From: Lantana camara
Taxonomy: Eukaryota; Streptophyta; Magnoliopsida; Lamiales; Verbenaceae
Direction: 5' to 3'
DNA: 64,000 nucleotides
NCBI GenBank assembly: GCA_037501455.1
Contig: CM074857.1
Coordinates: 32,942,001 to 33,006,000, forward strand
This document shows positions 22,329 through 35,302 of the stretch, in pieces. Every line of letters starts with the position of its first letter. The first letter of the stretch is position 1. The translations under genes and the position numbers were made by a program. The notes below the pieces were generated by a model that was not told the origin of the DNA, searched no databases, and saw only the letters and a list, made by a program, of their open reading frames with translations.

Positions 22329-23515
22329 AGGGATAATTACGAGCAGCCCTGAGGTAAGGTGAAATTATAGATTTCCCCCCTGAGGTTTGAGAAATTACGA
22401 ACTTTCCCCTGACTCGTTATTTTCTTCGTTAAATTTAATAGAATGTGTGATTTTACTATTTTACCTTTCATATGCTGAAACTCAAGGGGATATATTTTTA
22501 AAAACAATGGGGTTAATACAAGTATTGAAATTTTGGGAGGGGGGAGGGTTTTTTTGATGTTTATCTAATATATTTTTTTTCAAGAATGATACTTAATGCT
22601 ATTTTAATATTTTTTATGATGAACTAATTTAATACTTAGAGTTTATGAATGTTAATATTTAAATTTTTTTTTTTTATATTGGGCATGCATGTTTATATTG
22701 AGTTGTTATTCTTTGTACGTAATATATAGCATTAAGGATCACCAACACTTGAAGTATTTGTTTAAATAACTCTGACGGATATTTATGCGGATTCACTAAT
22801 GCGTTGATTCATATTGATGTGTTTGTCATAATTTTCTATTTCCGAGGAAAATTTTGTTATTCTCAAACAAATAAGTTTAAATAAACTTATGGAAACTATA
22901 CATAAAACTAAAACATAAACATAAGGTATAAAATAAATATGCATGAAATATCTATTTCGATTTATACTTATAGATAAAATATAATTATTATATTAAATTA
23001 TATATATATATATATATTTTAAATTAAAAAATCCAAATTTAACTAATATTACGAATATATCATCATATTTTCATTATTATTATAATTTACCCCTTAAGGG
23101 TAGGATCAGCATTTTAAAAATAGTTTTGCTGACATTATCAAAATTTAACACCGTTAATAACTGTTGGGGAAATTTGTGAGAGAGAGTGTAAACCTCGAGG
23201 GGTATTCGTAATTTCTCAAACCCAGTGGCGGAGCCAGAAATATAATTTAGGAGGGTCGACCAAAGCATAACACTATATTGACCCTTACTAATATTAATTT
23301 TAACTTTGGTGAGGGGGGTCAAAAATAAAAAATTTGGTAAAATTACAAATGCATTTAATCATTTATCTATATAACTATATAATAAATAAAAAAAAAAAAA
23401 GAATTTGAGGGGGGTCAATTGTCCCCCCTAAATTGCATGTGGCTCCGCCACTGCTCAAACCTCAAGGGGAATTCGTTTTTTCGCCATAGCTCAGGGGGCT
23501 ATTCGTAATTATCCT
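22329..23515. mobile_element. MITE, AGGGATAATTACG family, copy in WAT1-A intron 4
   Basis: Ends read AGGGATAATTACGA and CGTAATTATCCT with long imperfect inverted repeats (CCCCTGAGGTTTGAGAAATT blocks). The 8-bp direct repeat AAAAAATA flanks it (22321-22328, 23516-23523). A related locus at 41640-41735 has the same flanks without the element, which confirms the insertion. It carries a nested hAT MITE. Confidence 0.85.
23223..23453. mobile_element. Nested hAT-type MITE
   Basis: 231 bp with ends CAGTGGCGGAGCCA and TGGCTCCGCCACTG, flanked by the 8-bp duplication CTCAAACC (23215-23222, 23454-23461). It sits inside the larger MITE. The interior is noncoding. Confidence 0.9.
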
Positions 23516-24120
23516 AAAAAATAATCAATCAATTAGCAAGTACATGAATGCAATTCCCAATATGATTGGTTGGGTTCAAATAAGGTTGAGTTCGGGTCAA
23601 AATTTTCCATAATGACAATTGCCCGTTAAGTTTGATACCATTTGAAAGTTTATACTCGGTCTAACACACCTCAAAAGCTAGCTGATGAGGTGATGGTTGT
23701 CTTACATTTATTAACTAGCTAGCACATGGTTTTGATCTTTCTCCAATGAAGTTATTTACACCATACCCCCTGTGTTAGATGAAATGGGAAAAAAAACCCT
23801 ATGTTATAAAAATTAACATAAAAAATCCTGTGTTTTAAATATATTTGTACACTGCCCCCCTTTAGATGATATCATTATAATTCAAATAGAGAAAATTATC
23901 AAAATCGTCCCGTAAAGTGAACCATATACAAGTTTCGTCCCAAAAGTGGGCAATGTCTCACTTTTAGTCCTATAAAGTAGCATTTGTCTTAAATTTTGGT
24001 CCCATTGACCCATTTCCGTCAAATACAAATGTTTGACCGTTAAAAAAGTTATTTTTTACCATATTTTCTTAAAAAAGTTACTTTTTACTTCGTTAAAAAA
24101 AATTACTTTTACTGTCAAAG

Positions 24121-24166
<46 letters not shown>
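24121..24166. repeat. (TA)n microsatellite
   Basis: A run of alternating T and A, the insertion neighbourhood of the solo LTR at 24197. Confidence 0.9.
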
Positions 24167-24170
<4 letters not shown>

Positions 24171-24196
24171 CGTATTATATACTTATATATATATAT

Positions 24197-24978
24197 TGAC
24201 ATGACAAAACATCGTTGGTCCACGTGGACCCGCCCAGTGGGCTCCATGTGTGTTCTCTATGGCTCTAAGCCAATCAGAGATTGACACATGGCATCCAACC
24301 TGGCACCAACAAGACGTGACAAAGCGACATGTGTCGCCGCGTGGCCACCGCGTAAAGCCAGGCTGCCAGATCGATGCGACTGAACCGCCAGTTCCATGTC
24401 GATCTGACCCTCCCCGGATCGAGTCCCATGTCGATCTGTCTTATCGCCCTAGAAAACTGTCCTCAAGTGCGGTACCTCAACCCAGTAGTTCGAGTGCGAT
24501 CCACCAGACAAGTACGTGCCCTAAAGCACATTTGTCGGACACCTGTGGGCCTCTCCTTCCCCCATATCAGAGTATCTGCAGGCATTCAATGCCCAATCGT
24601 ACTTGTCTATACAAAATGGGGAAAGAAGGTACACCCGTTCTTCTCCTAGCCAGCTCGCGCGTCTGATTACCAGGTCGATCGCCGGAAGCACACAATTAAT
24701 GCACAGTCGCGGTACACGCACTACTGCTTTAATTGGCCAAGACTATAAATACTCCTCCCCGGAACAGTAGTTGGTAAACTTTCAAGAGCATTTATTTCGC
24801 ATTCCTTGCATTTATTTCTCTCACTAAAGATCCCATTACTGACTTGAGCGTCGGGGTACCAAACTTGGTCTAAACCCCAAGTCTCCCCAAGTTGGCCTTC
24901 TAGCTTACATGTGTTAGTGTTTTCAAATCAATAAAGAGCCCACGTATACAAATTCTCGACCAGTTTTGAGCCGGATCA
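24197..24978 (+). mobile_element. Solo LTR (782 bp)
   Basis: GC-rich block in AT-rich DNA with TGACATGACA and CCGGATCA ends and flanking TATAT on both sides (24192-24196, 24979-24983). The duplication lies in a TA repeat, so it is weak evidence alone. It contains a TATA box (ACTATAAATACTCC, near 24742) and an AATAAA signal near 24928, as expected of a plus-oriented LTR. No PBS or coding sequence adjoins it. Unrelated to the LTRs of elements 1-3. Confidence 0.65.
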
Positions 24979-25019
24979 TATATATTATATAATATATATA
25001 TATATATATATATATTATT

Positions 25020-25833
25020 TGATGGGTTCCGAATAGATGGGTCCGAATCCGATCACTTTACGATTTGTTTTTGTGGGGGAAATCGCTGGAAGCTCGCCGG
25101 AAAAGGAAAGGGGGTTCTACCTGCTGGGACAAACACGAGAAAACTCAGAAGGCCAAGCTGGGGGGAACTGGGGGTGGTTCCCAGTTTGGCTCTCCGACGC
25201 TCAAGTCAGATCGATATATGAAGGAGGAAACTTGAGTTAAGTAGCAGTTTCAGTAATGGAGAATGCTTACCATGTAGAAGATGACTTTACCTATTTATAG
25301 GTGAGCGTCAGGGACCCTTTGGTCATTTGCCTCGTGTGGTCCTGGTCGAATGTTGCCCTAACACGTGGCGCCATGAGAGAGAAACCTAGGAGGAATCTTC
25401 TGCAAAAGCGGCTAAAAGTTAGTGCTGGCAACAGTGGCAGGTGCGCGGGCATGTACGGCGTGTCAGAGAGCCGTTTGGGTGGTTGGTAACGAGGGCTTAT
25501 GAGCCCGCTCGTGACAACCAAGAGTATCGGAAGCCAAGATATCCTCTGAGTGGGATGAAAGCTCCAGTCCAAGTAACGAGCCAGAAGGTGAGGCCGCTCT
25601 GAGGGAGTGTGACGCTCGAAGAGGGCTCACTTGGCTCGTGGACATGCCAGTTGTACAGTATGAATGGCGTTCGTGAGAGTATCAGCGCTCGTTGGGCTTA
25701 TCTCTCGAAGAAGGAGTGCGCTCGTTGGGCTTAGCGCTCGGGTGCTGATGGGCGCAACCCTGGAGAGATAGACGTCATTATCTCGGTGATACCACGTGTC
25801 CTAGCGTGGGACGATCGTATTTTGACCCCATCA
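25020..25833 (-). repeat. Element 2 3' LTR
   Basis: 814 bp, nine substitutions from the copy at 35303-36116. TATA box CTATAAATAG on the minus strand at 25292-25299. Confidence 0.95.
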
Positions 25834-25846
25834 TTTTGCCCCCCAA
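25834..25846 (-). other. Polypurine tract, element 2
   Basis: On the minus strand AATTGGGGGGCAAAA runs straight into the 3' LTR. Confidence 0.85.
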
Positions 25847-26066
25847 TTCTGTAGTCCTTAGTGATAAGGGCTGTAGAATTTTGACGTGTTCTATCTTTTG
25901 CACGTAGCGCTCGCATGAGGCTTGGCGTGTTGAGCAATTTTTCTTCTGATTGCGCCATTAATGCGGTCTTTTCAACTGACCGCTCGTAACAGAAGAAGGC
26001 TTTGGGGTGTCCTCGCACTGGGGCTCGTTTGCAAAGAGCCGCTTGGAGCCTGCACTCCCCAAAAAT

Positions 26067-27973
26067 TGGGCTAAGAGTCTGGCGGCAGCCTTGAGGGACG
26101 AGGGCCACCTCATCCAGGCAAAAGATTGGATAGACGATGGGGAGCTCATGTTCCTGTGTGGCCTTTCTAATGATCCCTATTTCCTTGACAACCCTCCGGC
26201 TCGTGATATAGAGAGAGATGGTTAGATTCTTAGGGCGCTAACTTTTAGATAGGAATGCTGACTACCTTTTTGTACTTGTAATTTGCTCACTTAATAACTC
26301 TGTTTAAGGATTTATAACCCTTGTACTTTCCCTTTTTGCAGGAGCTGCTATATTAGAGATGGCCGGAGGAATCAGACAAGCCGCTCGATTTGCCCATGCC
26401 AACAGGAATCAAGCCCAGCAAGGGGACCAACAGCGCCCCCGGAACCGAGGCAACAGGGTGGACGCTCGTGGCGGGCAACGAGGCGCCGGTTCGAGCGCAG
26501 CGTCAGAAGTTCCACCCCCACGAAACCGGGAGGGAATCAGGGCGGCCCTTCCAGAAAATAGGATAGTGGTGCGGCCCTCTTCTTCATCTGACTCGAGGGT
26601 GGCTGACCCTCGTGCAGCTGCTCAGGTGAGGCCACCCCCCAATTTGGCCATGAACGAGGCCAATCCGAGCGCCAGTGGACCTTCCCGTAAGAGGAAGAGG
26701 ATGCCCGACACGGCTGCAATCAAGGGCAAAGGAAAACAAGTAGTCGTGGGCCCCAAGGGCGAGGGGGAAACTTCCTCTTCAGAGGAGGAATATCTCTGGG
26801 AGTTCTCCCGTCGAGGGGACAGGGACTTCACAGGTGCCTCTGACGGTGGGCCAGTCCTACTAAGGCCCGGCACGCTCGCACAAACCATCAGCGAGAACCT
26901 CTACGACAAGGCCCAATTCTCGGCGGACCACCGGCATCTCTTCAATGAGTCCGTGGAGAAAGTGACCTATGACGCGGCCCACGCCCTGATCTCCGTAAGT
27001 CTTCACTCCTTTGACACACTGTCACCTTGGTAATTTTCTAACACTTTATTGCTAATATTTTCTTTCTTTCGAACCCACGCAGCAAGTGCTCCCCCGTCTT
27101 AAGAATATCCAAAGGCGAGCCTCCATCTACTCTGATCGCAAAGCCAAGTACAAGAAGATGGCTCGTTCCAACGATCCGGCTCAGATTCAAGCGGAGCTGG
27201 ACGCTGAGGTAGCTAAGTACGAATCCCTTAAGGATTTGTTCAAGAAGACGGAGGGGGAGCTGGGAAAATTGAAGGAGGATTTTCAGGCGGTGGAAGGCGC
27301 TCGAAGCAGCTTGAGCGACAAGTTGGCCCAGGCCGACGAACGCTGCAAGAAGGCGGAGACCGAGCGGGAGAGCTGGAAGACGAGGGCTCTGGAGGCTGAG
27401 AGGAAATTCAATGAGGCGATGAACGAATGGCCCCGGAGTCTCGCTCGTTCAAATAAGGAGGCTCTCATCCAATTCTGCCACTCTAAAGCCTTCAACTTTG
27501 CTGCTTCCCTGCATTGCTTGGATGAGGCTCAGAAGGCTTTCAATCTAGCCATCGATCAGGGCATACATAAGGGGCTAACGGATCCCGCCATGAAAGAGGC
27601 CGAGGGCACGGGGCTCACATTCAATGAGCGCTGCGAGGAGGAGGATGACGAGGGGGATAACCCTGCGGATTCCATTGCGGAGCCAGAGTATGAATTCCTG
27701 GTCAAACTCCTTCAGGATGAGTATATGGATGCTCACCCGTCAGAGGGCGCTTCTCAGGCCGCTCAAGATGATAACCCTGAAGAAGAACCCCAAGCGCCCG
27801 TCGTGGAGGATGCCCCTGTCCCAGCTGCTGAGGGTGCTAACGCCCCCGTTCCTGGTGCCAACGAGCCCGACGATCCCCAAGCCCCACCGCAAGAGCCTGA
27901 GGGCCCAATTCATGGCCCCGTGGCCCAAAATATACTGGTGATCGTTGACGAGGATGTGGCTCCAGCCGCTTGA
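26067..27973 (+). pseudogene. Antisense gene of element 2, 5'-truncated, exons 2 and 3 open
   Basis: This is the counterpart of the antisense gene of element 1. The exon 1 remnant (about 26067-26220) keeps only the last 50 or so codons, ending ARDIERDG. Exon 2 is 26342-26994 and exon 3 is 27083-27973. Splice sites are G|GTTAGA to TTTTTGCAG (121-nt intron) and TCC|GTAAGT to CCACGCAG (88-nt intron), at the same places and phases as in element 1. Exons 2 and 3 have no stops. Exon 2 has the SEEEYLWEF acidic patch, and exon 3 a coiled coil followed by SKAFNFAASLHCLDEAQKAF. A deletion joins the DNA next to the PPT to the end of exon 1, removing the promoter, start codon and Transposase_28-like domain. 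It is probably not expressed from its own promoter. Confidence 0.8.
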
Positions 27974-28283
27974 AGCCTTCCCTTTATAGATTTTCTATGT
28001 ACTTTCTTGTTTTAATGTCTTCTTCCCTTCTTTTGAAACAATATTCCATAGGCCTTTGAGCCCTTTGTCTTGTAAGATTTTTTGCAATGAATATATATTC
28101 TATTCTTCATAAATCTGTTCTTTTGCTTACTTGTGAATTAGAACTCATACTTAGAGCTTGCAGGAACAAATCTTGTAATAATAAGACTATGTGTAGCATA
28201 CTCTGTGGATGTTTTATTTCTATGACAAGCCTTTAGAACTTTGAGAAATTTTGTAAATTTCTGTAAATCTTGAAAATTTGCCT

Positions 28284-28723
28284 AAGTCTTGAGCGGTCGT
28301 GAGGGTCTTATTGTGAGATTGCCCTCCCTTTCAAGACTTGTATAAATTCTTGCTTCTGTTATAAGACTTGAAAATTTGTCTAAGTCTTGAGCGGTCGTGA
28401 GGGTCTTATTGTGAGATTGCCCTCCCTTTCAAGACTTGTATAAATTTTGTTTTTGTTGTAAGTCTTGAACGATCGTGTGGGTCTTATTTTGAGACTGCCC
28501 TCGTTCAAGACTTGTGAAGTTCCGTCTGCAAGGGATCCCACTTTCGAGCGCAAGGCGTTGTAAGAAACGGCCAAGGCCTACTAGGATTTGTTATAAGTCT
28601 TGAACGATCGTGAGGGTCTTATTTTGAGACTGCCCTCGTTCAAGACTTGTGGAGTTCCGTCTGCAAGGGATCCCACCTTCGAGCGCAAGGCGTTGTAAGA
28701 AACGGCCAAGGCCTACTAGGATT
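28284..28723. repeat. Tandem array in element 2, between antisense gene and pol
   Basis: Four units start with AAGTCTTGA at 28284, 28382, 28460 and 28595. The first two are near-identical 98-bp repeats; the last two share a longer, near-identical 135-bp unit. Each contains an inverted AAGTCTTGA / TCAAGACTT pair, so each can fold. The position is equivalent to the array of element 1. Confidence 0.85.
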
Positions 28724-29018
28724 TTCCCCATCTCGTTCAATTGGTCATGAGCGTAACCAGTCTATCCTTATGAGGGCGTCCCCCCAAGCGGAGTAGAGTG
28801 CTGGCCAGCGTAACCCGTGCGAAATATCAGCATACATACAGGAAGGGATTGCCAACCACGCTCGTGAAAACGAGGGACATGGGTCTCATCCATTCAAGCG
28901 ATCAAAGAAACATAATGCTAGAACAATTAAGAAAAAGTTATACTGGAACTTACTCACAATTGGAAGTACAAAGGAATCCCACCAAGAGGGTTGTTACATC
29001 ATGTTCCGCAAAGAGCTT

Positions 29019-32000
29019 TTAAACATAAAACCGCCGGAGGTTACATGCGTTCCAAGGGCGAGGCAAGCGCTCACCTTGAAGTGTCTCCAGGGTGTAAGTG
29101 TTGTTAGCTCTGAGTTGTACGACCTTGAATGGGCCTTCCCAATTGGGGTCCAATTTCCCCACGTGCCTGGACACTTCCACTTTCTTCAAAACCAAGTCTC
29201 CCAACTGGAAAGTTCTTCCCCTCACACACTTGTTGTACTGTTGGGCCACAGAGGCTTTATAATGGTGGATCTTAGCCCAAGCTTTGTCTCTCCTTTCATC
29301 CAGCAAGTCCAACTCCAAGCTCCTGTTACCATCGTTGAGCTGAGGCTCGAAATAGCCGACGCGAGCGGATTCATTTACTATCTCCGCTGGTATCATCGCT
29401 TCTGATCCATAAACGAGCGCGTAAGGTGTTTCTCCAGTAGCCACTCGTGGGGTAGTGCGATAAGCCCAAAGCGCTCCTTGCAACTCCTCAGCCCATTCAC
29501 TCTTCTTGCTCTCAAGCATGGTTTTCAGATGTTGTAAGATGATTCTATTGGTAACTTCTGCTTGTCCATTGGCTTGAGGATGCCCTACAGAAGTAAATCG
29601 CTGTTCGATCCCCAATTCAAAACACCATTCTCTCGTGTCAGCTGCTATGAACTGGGACCCGTTGTCAGAGATAAGCACCCTAGGGATGCCATACCTGCAG
29701 ATGATGTTTTTCCAAATGAAGTCCCTCACAACCCTGAAAGTGATTTTTGCAACGGCTTCCGCCTCGGCCCACTTGGTGAAGTAGTCGACGGCTAAAATGA
29801 CAAACTTCTTTTGTCCCGCAGCTATGGGCAAGGGGCCCACGATGTCTATTCCCCACTGGTCAAAAGGCCAAGAGACGTCTATTGGGATCATCTGCGCGGC
29901 TGGCAATTGAGGGAGATTTGAATGAAATTGGCACTTAGGGCACTTCCTCGAAAATTCAATGGCATCTCGGAGAACGGTAGGCCAATAAAACCCACTCCTC
30001 AGAATCTTCTTTGCCAGGACACGCCCTCCGGAATGATTCCCACAACTTCCATTGTGGATGAGTTCAAACGTCTCCTTCGCCTGTGAGGGCCTTAGGCATC
30101 TCATAGGGGGTCCCTGGAATGATTTCTTGAATAACCTCCCCTCGTGATCCAAAGCGAAACGAGGGGCCTTACTTCGGACTTTCCTAGCTTCAACCTTGTC
30201 GGTGGGGGGAACTCCATCCCTAAGGAAAACGATGATGTCGTCGAGCCAACAAGGCTCGTGTGGATCAATCATGGCGATTATCTCAATGGCGACCTTTTCC
30301 TTGATTAAAGGTTCCTCAGTTCTGAGGAACGTGACAGAACGCTCAGAAGTGCCTTCCAAAGCCGACGCAAACTTTGACAGAGCGTCCGCACGCTCGTTTT
30401 CTCCTCGCGGCACTTGAAGTAGATGAAATTCCTTGAACTTCCCGATGATTTCTCTGGCTTTACTCAGGTACTGCACCATGGTGGTTTCTCGGGCCTCATA
30501 GGTTCTTTCAATCTGGCTCGCAATTAACTGTGAATCCACATAAGCAGTGATTCTGAAGGCTCCATTCTGAAAAGCAATATTCAATCCCTGCACGAGGGCT
30601 TCATATTCTGCTTCGTTATTAGTGACTTGGAAATCCAATTTGATTGCAAAATCCAGCTCAATCCCATCGGGGTTTCTAAGGGCCACTCCTACTCCTCCCC
30701 CTTGAGAGGTTGAGGAACCATCTGTGTGCAGTACCCATAACCCCTCATTCTCCGCAACGGTGGGCTCTAAACCAAAGCGTTCGACCAACAAATCAGCTAC
30801 AACCTGAGCTTGTACCGCGGTCCTGGGCTCGAAACATAGGTCGAACTGGCTTAACTCAATGGCCCATTTGATTAATCTTCCAGACACATCTGGTTTGGAC
30901 AACACTTGCTTCAAGGGTTGGTCGGTAAGGACTGTTATGGAGTGCGCTTGAAAGTATGGTCTCAGCCTTCTGGAAGCGTTAATAAGGGCAAACGCAAATT
31001 TCTCAATCTCCAAATACTTCTTCTCGGCTCCTTGCAAGGTTTTGCTCAGATAATAGACAGGTAAGTGTTTCCGCTCTCGTACAGCGATCAGAACCGCTCT
31101 CGTGGCTTCGGAAGAAACAGAAAGATACATAAATAGTCTCTCTCCTTCGACGGGTTTGGTTAGCAGTGGTGCGCTCGACAAGTAAGCTTTCATGTCTTGC
31201 AGTGCCTTTTCGCATTCGTCTGTCCAAGCAAAAGTACGCGCGTTCCTCAAAATTTTGAAGAAGGGAAGGTTCCTGTCCGCCGAGCGCGAAATAAACCTGT
31301 TCAACGAGATGATTTTTCCTACTAGGACTTGCACTTCCTGCAAATTTCGAGGGGAGGGGATCTCCAATATGGCCTTGATCTTCTCCGGATTGGCTTCAAT
31401 CCCCCTTTGACTGACCATGTACCCCAAAAACTTTCCCCCTTGCACCCCAAAGGTGCACTTTGAAGGGTTCAACTTCATCCCATACTGACGCAAGACTGAA
31501 AAAGTACGCTTGAGATCTTCCAAATGTGAGTCCTGACGTTCGCTTTTGACAATCATATCGTCCACGTAAACTTCCATGGACCTGCCAATTTCTCTTTCAA
31601 ACATTCTGTTGACGAGCCGCTGATACGTGGCTCCGGCGTTCTTGAGTCCGAAAGGCATGACTAAGAAACAGTATACCCCCAAGTGGACAACAAATGAGGT
31701 CTTGGGGCTGTCTTCTGGAGCCATAAAGATCTGATAGTATCCCTGGAAAGCGTCCATCATACTCATGAGCTCGCATCCAGCGGTCGAATCCACCAATTGG
31801 TCTATCCGAGGCAGCGGGTAAGGATCTTTAGGGCAAGCCTTGTTGAGATCTGTGAAATCGTTGCACATGCGCCATTTATTTGGGCTTTTGGGCACCAAGA
31901 CGACGTTACACAACCATTCCGGATACAAGATGGGCTCGATATACTGGGCCTCTAGGAGTTTATTAACTTCCTCTTCAATGACCTTCTTTCGAAAGCCATG

Positions 32001-35000
32001 TACATCCCGCTTTTTCTGCTTGACGGGTTTGAAAGAGGGATCCACATTAAGCCTATGGACAATGACGCTCGGGTCAATCCCCGTGAGGTCGGAGGCTTTC
32101 CACGCGAATATATCACTGTTTTCCCTGAGGAAGTCAATCATCATAATCTGAGAAGGCCCCGAGAGGTTAGATCCTATCTGAGTAGTCTTATCCTTGTTTC
32201 CGGGTTCCAGCTCAATGGTAAGGAACTTCTCTGAGGGTTCGATCCTTATCTCAGGGCGAGGAAGTTCGAGCGCCCTCTTTTTTCCCGTCAGGCGATCACC
32301 GAGTGCTGGTTCACCCTCTACTGGCTCGTCTCCTTCCGAGGACGATCCACCAACGGTCCCTGGTGGAGCACTTTCGAGGGGATTCTCCACGTTGTCTCCT
32401 TTCTTCTTTTTGTTCTTCTTCTTGTTCAATCTCGCCCTTTTCCGTGCTGGGCTGCCCTCATCCAGATTGGGGAAATCCACAGATTTCTTTGTGGACCCAA
32501 CTTGGAATGTTTTCTCCGCTCTAGGCTTCTTGAGGGACAACATGTAGCATTCCCAAGCCTCTCGTACATTACACAGTATTTCCCCCACGCCCTCGGTGGT
32601 GGGGAATTTAATCTTCTGATGGTAGGTGGAAATGATGGCTTTGAAATCAACGAGGGCAGGGCCCAATTATGATGTTATAAGGAATGTCAATCTCCACTAC
32701 CGCGTATGTTACCAAGAGTGTCTTGCGCTGGGGGGCTCTGCCGAATGAAGTAGCTAAGCGAATTTGCCCTCGCGGGACAACTTCCGAGCCTCCAAAGCCG
32801 ATGAGGGCTGTTTTAAGGGGCTCGAGCGGAAGGTCAGCCTTCATCTTTAAAAATGTAGAATAGGGCAAAACATTAACGGAGCTTCCACTATCTACCAACA
32901 CCCTTTTTACAATGTGATTGTGAACATCTACACTAACCACCATGGGGCAATCGGAGGTTACACCCTCCCCATGAGGTGTTACAATATGCCCTAAATCCCT
33001 ATCATCGAAGCCTATTACATCATTCTCTCTTGATTGCTGAGCGCTCGAGCCTTGGATGGCATAGATAGGTTTGGGCTCGGTTGGGCGTTGGTCATAGCTC
33101 CGGACATACCTCCGTCGGGAAGCGTTGGAGTCCCCTCCAGATGAACCTCCTGCTATCATATTTATGACCGCGAAAGGTGTGTTTTCTTGCTCAGGGGCTT
33201 TCCCTTTGCTGCCCCGACAGTTGCTGCTTTCAGGGGGTCCTCTGCCCCTCGGGCTTCTTGATCGGGACGGACTCCTTCTTCTCCCTCCAGTACGCTCATT
33301 GCAGCGTTCATCATAACGCTCAAGCACCCGGACAAATTCCTTCAGGTGGCCCCCTGCGACGAGCCTCTGAATCTCAGCTTCCAATTGGCGGCACTCATCC
33401 GTGTCATGCCCCCTCTGCTTGTGGAATGCGCAGTATTTGCTCGATCGTCAGAGCGAGTCCGTTTCCCTCATCTTGATGGGTCTCTTAAAGAGCTTCTTAT
33501 CGGAGAGGTTGTAGACTTCTGAATTCGGTCTAGTGAGCGGGATTCGCTCGAATCGACGAGGAGGTGGTGGCGACCATTTGCGCTCTTGAGGGCGCTCCTT
33601 TTTGACTACCGTATCTCGTCCCCGCTCGTGATGGGGTCGCTCGTTCCTGGCCGGACTGTGGTGCCGGGGACCGTTCGTCCCATACATGTCTTCGAGCGCG
33701 AAGAACGGCTCGGCTACCTCTCTTAAGGCCATGAGGGTCCCTGGCCTTCTCTCCACAATGGCATCGGCAAATTTCTTACTAACATACTGCTTGTGATCCA
33801 CAGCCTGAAAGAGCACTGGGATCAAGAAATCCATAGAAGGCCTCTCCACCTGCAGGATCTCCTTGTTGAAGCGGGCGAAGAACGAGCGCAGAGATTCGCT
33901 CTTGCCTTGCACCACATTGTAAAGGGCAGTAGGTGCGGTGACTGGTGCTTTCAAAGAATTAAAGTGGTTGAGGAAAGCATGAGCCAGCTCTTCATATGAG
34001 TGAATCGAGCGCGGCGGCAGTCGCTTGTACCATTCCTGGGCCATTCCTACCAAGGAAGTGACGAAGACTTTTGCCCAATAATTGCTGGAATGCTCGTAGA
34101 GGTGCATTAGATGCAAAAAATGATCCAAGTGTTTAGCTGGATCCGTCGTCCCGTCGTAGCGGTTGATGGAAGTGGGGATTTTGGCCATTCCTGCTTGGGC
34201 CATCAAAACTTCTTCCACGAGAGGGGAGCCTCTCGCCAACGGGTGATACTCATACGTGCCGAAGTTTTCCTCCGGCTCCTTGCGGTGGTGGACCCGGGGT
34301 TGGGGGTCTTTGGTACGAGCATTTCGGGCATCAACCCGTTCATCCCGACTAGGGGAGATCTGAGTTGATCGCCCTCGTGAGAGCTGTCCCACAATATCCT
34401 TTAAACCCTGCAGCTGGTCTTGCACAGCCGCGAGGATGTCAGGATTCACGTCTCCTTGTTTGTCTCCTTGTCTGGGGGCTCGTGACCCCCTCCTGGAGCC
34501 ATGTGAGTCCCCTTCATTCTCGTTAACTCGTTCTGTGGGCTCTTTATTCCTGCCCACAGAGGGACGCTCGTTGCCCTCCTGCTGGGGCGCTTCTCTGGCT
34601 GGTGGCGGTGGCGGTTGTGCCCTCAGGACAGCCTGGGCTTCCCTTAGGGGAAAATTTTGTTGTCCGCCCAAAGGGGCAGCAACTTGAGTGGCCTGCCCAG
34701 AGGGGAAGTACATGGAATGGAACCTTTCCCATGCTCCCTGGGCCGCCTGAACCTCACACTGGGCATAGAGAGCCCTCAGCTGCTGGGTGGTTAGTGGAGG
34801 TAACTCCACTCCTTCAATCTCCCTGGGGATCACCACCGGGAGCTGGATCTGACCAGCATGATACGGCTGGACCGGCGGCACCATAACAGTCGGGGTGAGG
34901 GTATATCCTGGTGGGGGCATCATGTAACCCTGCACTCCGAGATTCATCTGGGGATGGACCTATGGGTTCTGAGCAGGCTGCGGAGGAGCAGAGAGAGAGA

Positions 35001-35214
35001 CTCCTCCAGCGGCGGCGGGAATTGGAAGTGCCGGCGGTGCAGGTGGAGGTATTGAAGACTCTGCTTGCGGAATCACTCCTGCGGCGGGAGGTGCTCCACC
35101 AACGGTGACGGAAGGAGGCGGGGCTCCACCAGTAGCGATGGAGGGAATAATGATATTGGCATCCTGGGAGGCGTTATCTCCTCCTCCCACGGCTCCAGAT
35201 CTTGTAGCAACCAT
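29019..35214 (-). pseudogene. Element 2 gag-pol polyprotein
   Basis: Starts at the ATG at 35214 (MVATRSGAVGG), equivalent to the start in element 1. Three lesions: a TAG at 34962-34960, a TGA at 33450-33448 just before the zinc-knuckle-like CAFHKQRGHDT motif, and a 2-bp deletion near 32660-32664 that shifts the frame between protease and RT (IIIG-P instead of IIIGRPA). From there 1,215 codons are open, containing RT (YVDDMIVKS), RNase H, the second Tat-type RNase H (LHTDGSSTSQGGG), the integrase zinc finger, and the complete D-D-E core (GIDIVG, ISDNGSQF, QANGQAEV), ending LRRFYV at 29019. The C-terminal half is the best preserved pol in the window. Confidence 0.92.
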
Positions 35215-35280
35215 ATCTGAGAAAGTTATAAGTGTTTGTTTTTCTATCAGCAGAAAGAAAGAAAAGGATTGCAAGCTGGT

Positions 35281-35298
35281 TTCCCACAGACAGCGCCA
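35281..35298 (-). other. Primer binding site, element 2
   Basis: On the minus strand TGGCGCTGTCTGTGGGAA, four bases after the 5' LTR. One difference from the site of element 1. Confidence 0.8.
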
Positions 35299-35302
35299 AA
35301 AA

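Noticed and set aside
28284..28723. CRISPR-like repeat array
   Set aside because: Units abut or vary in spacing without unique spacers, and the setting is a plant retroelement; it is an ordinary tandem repeat.
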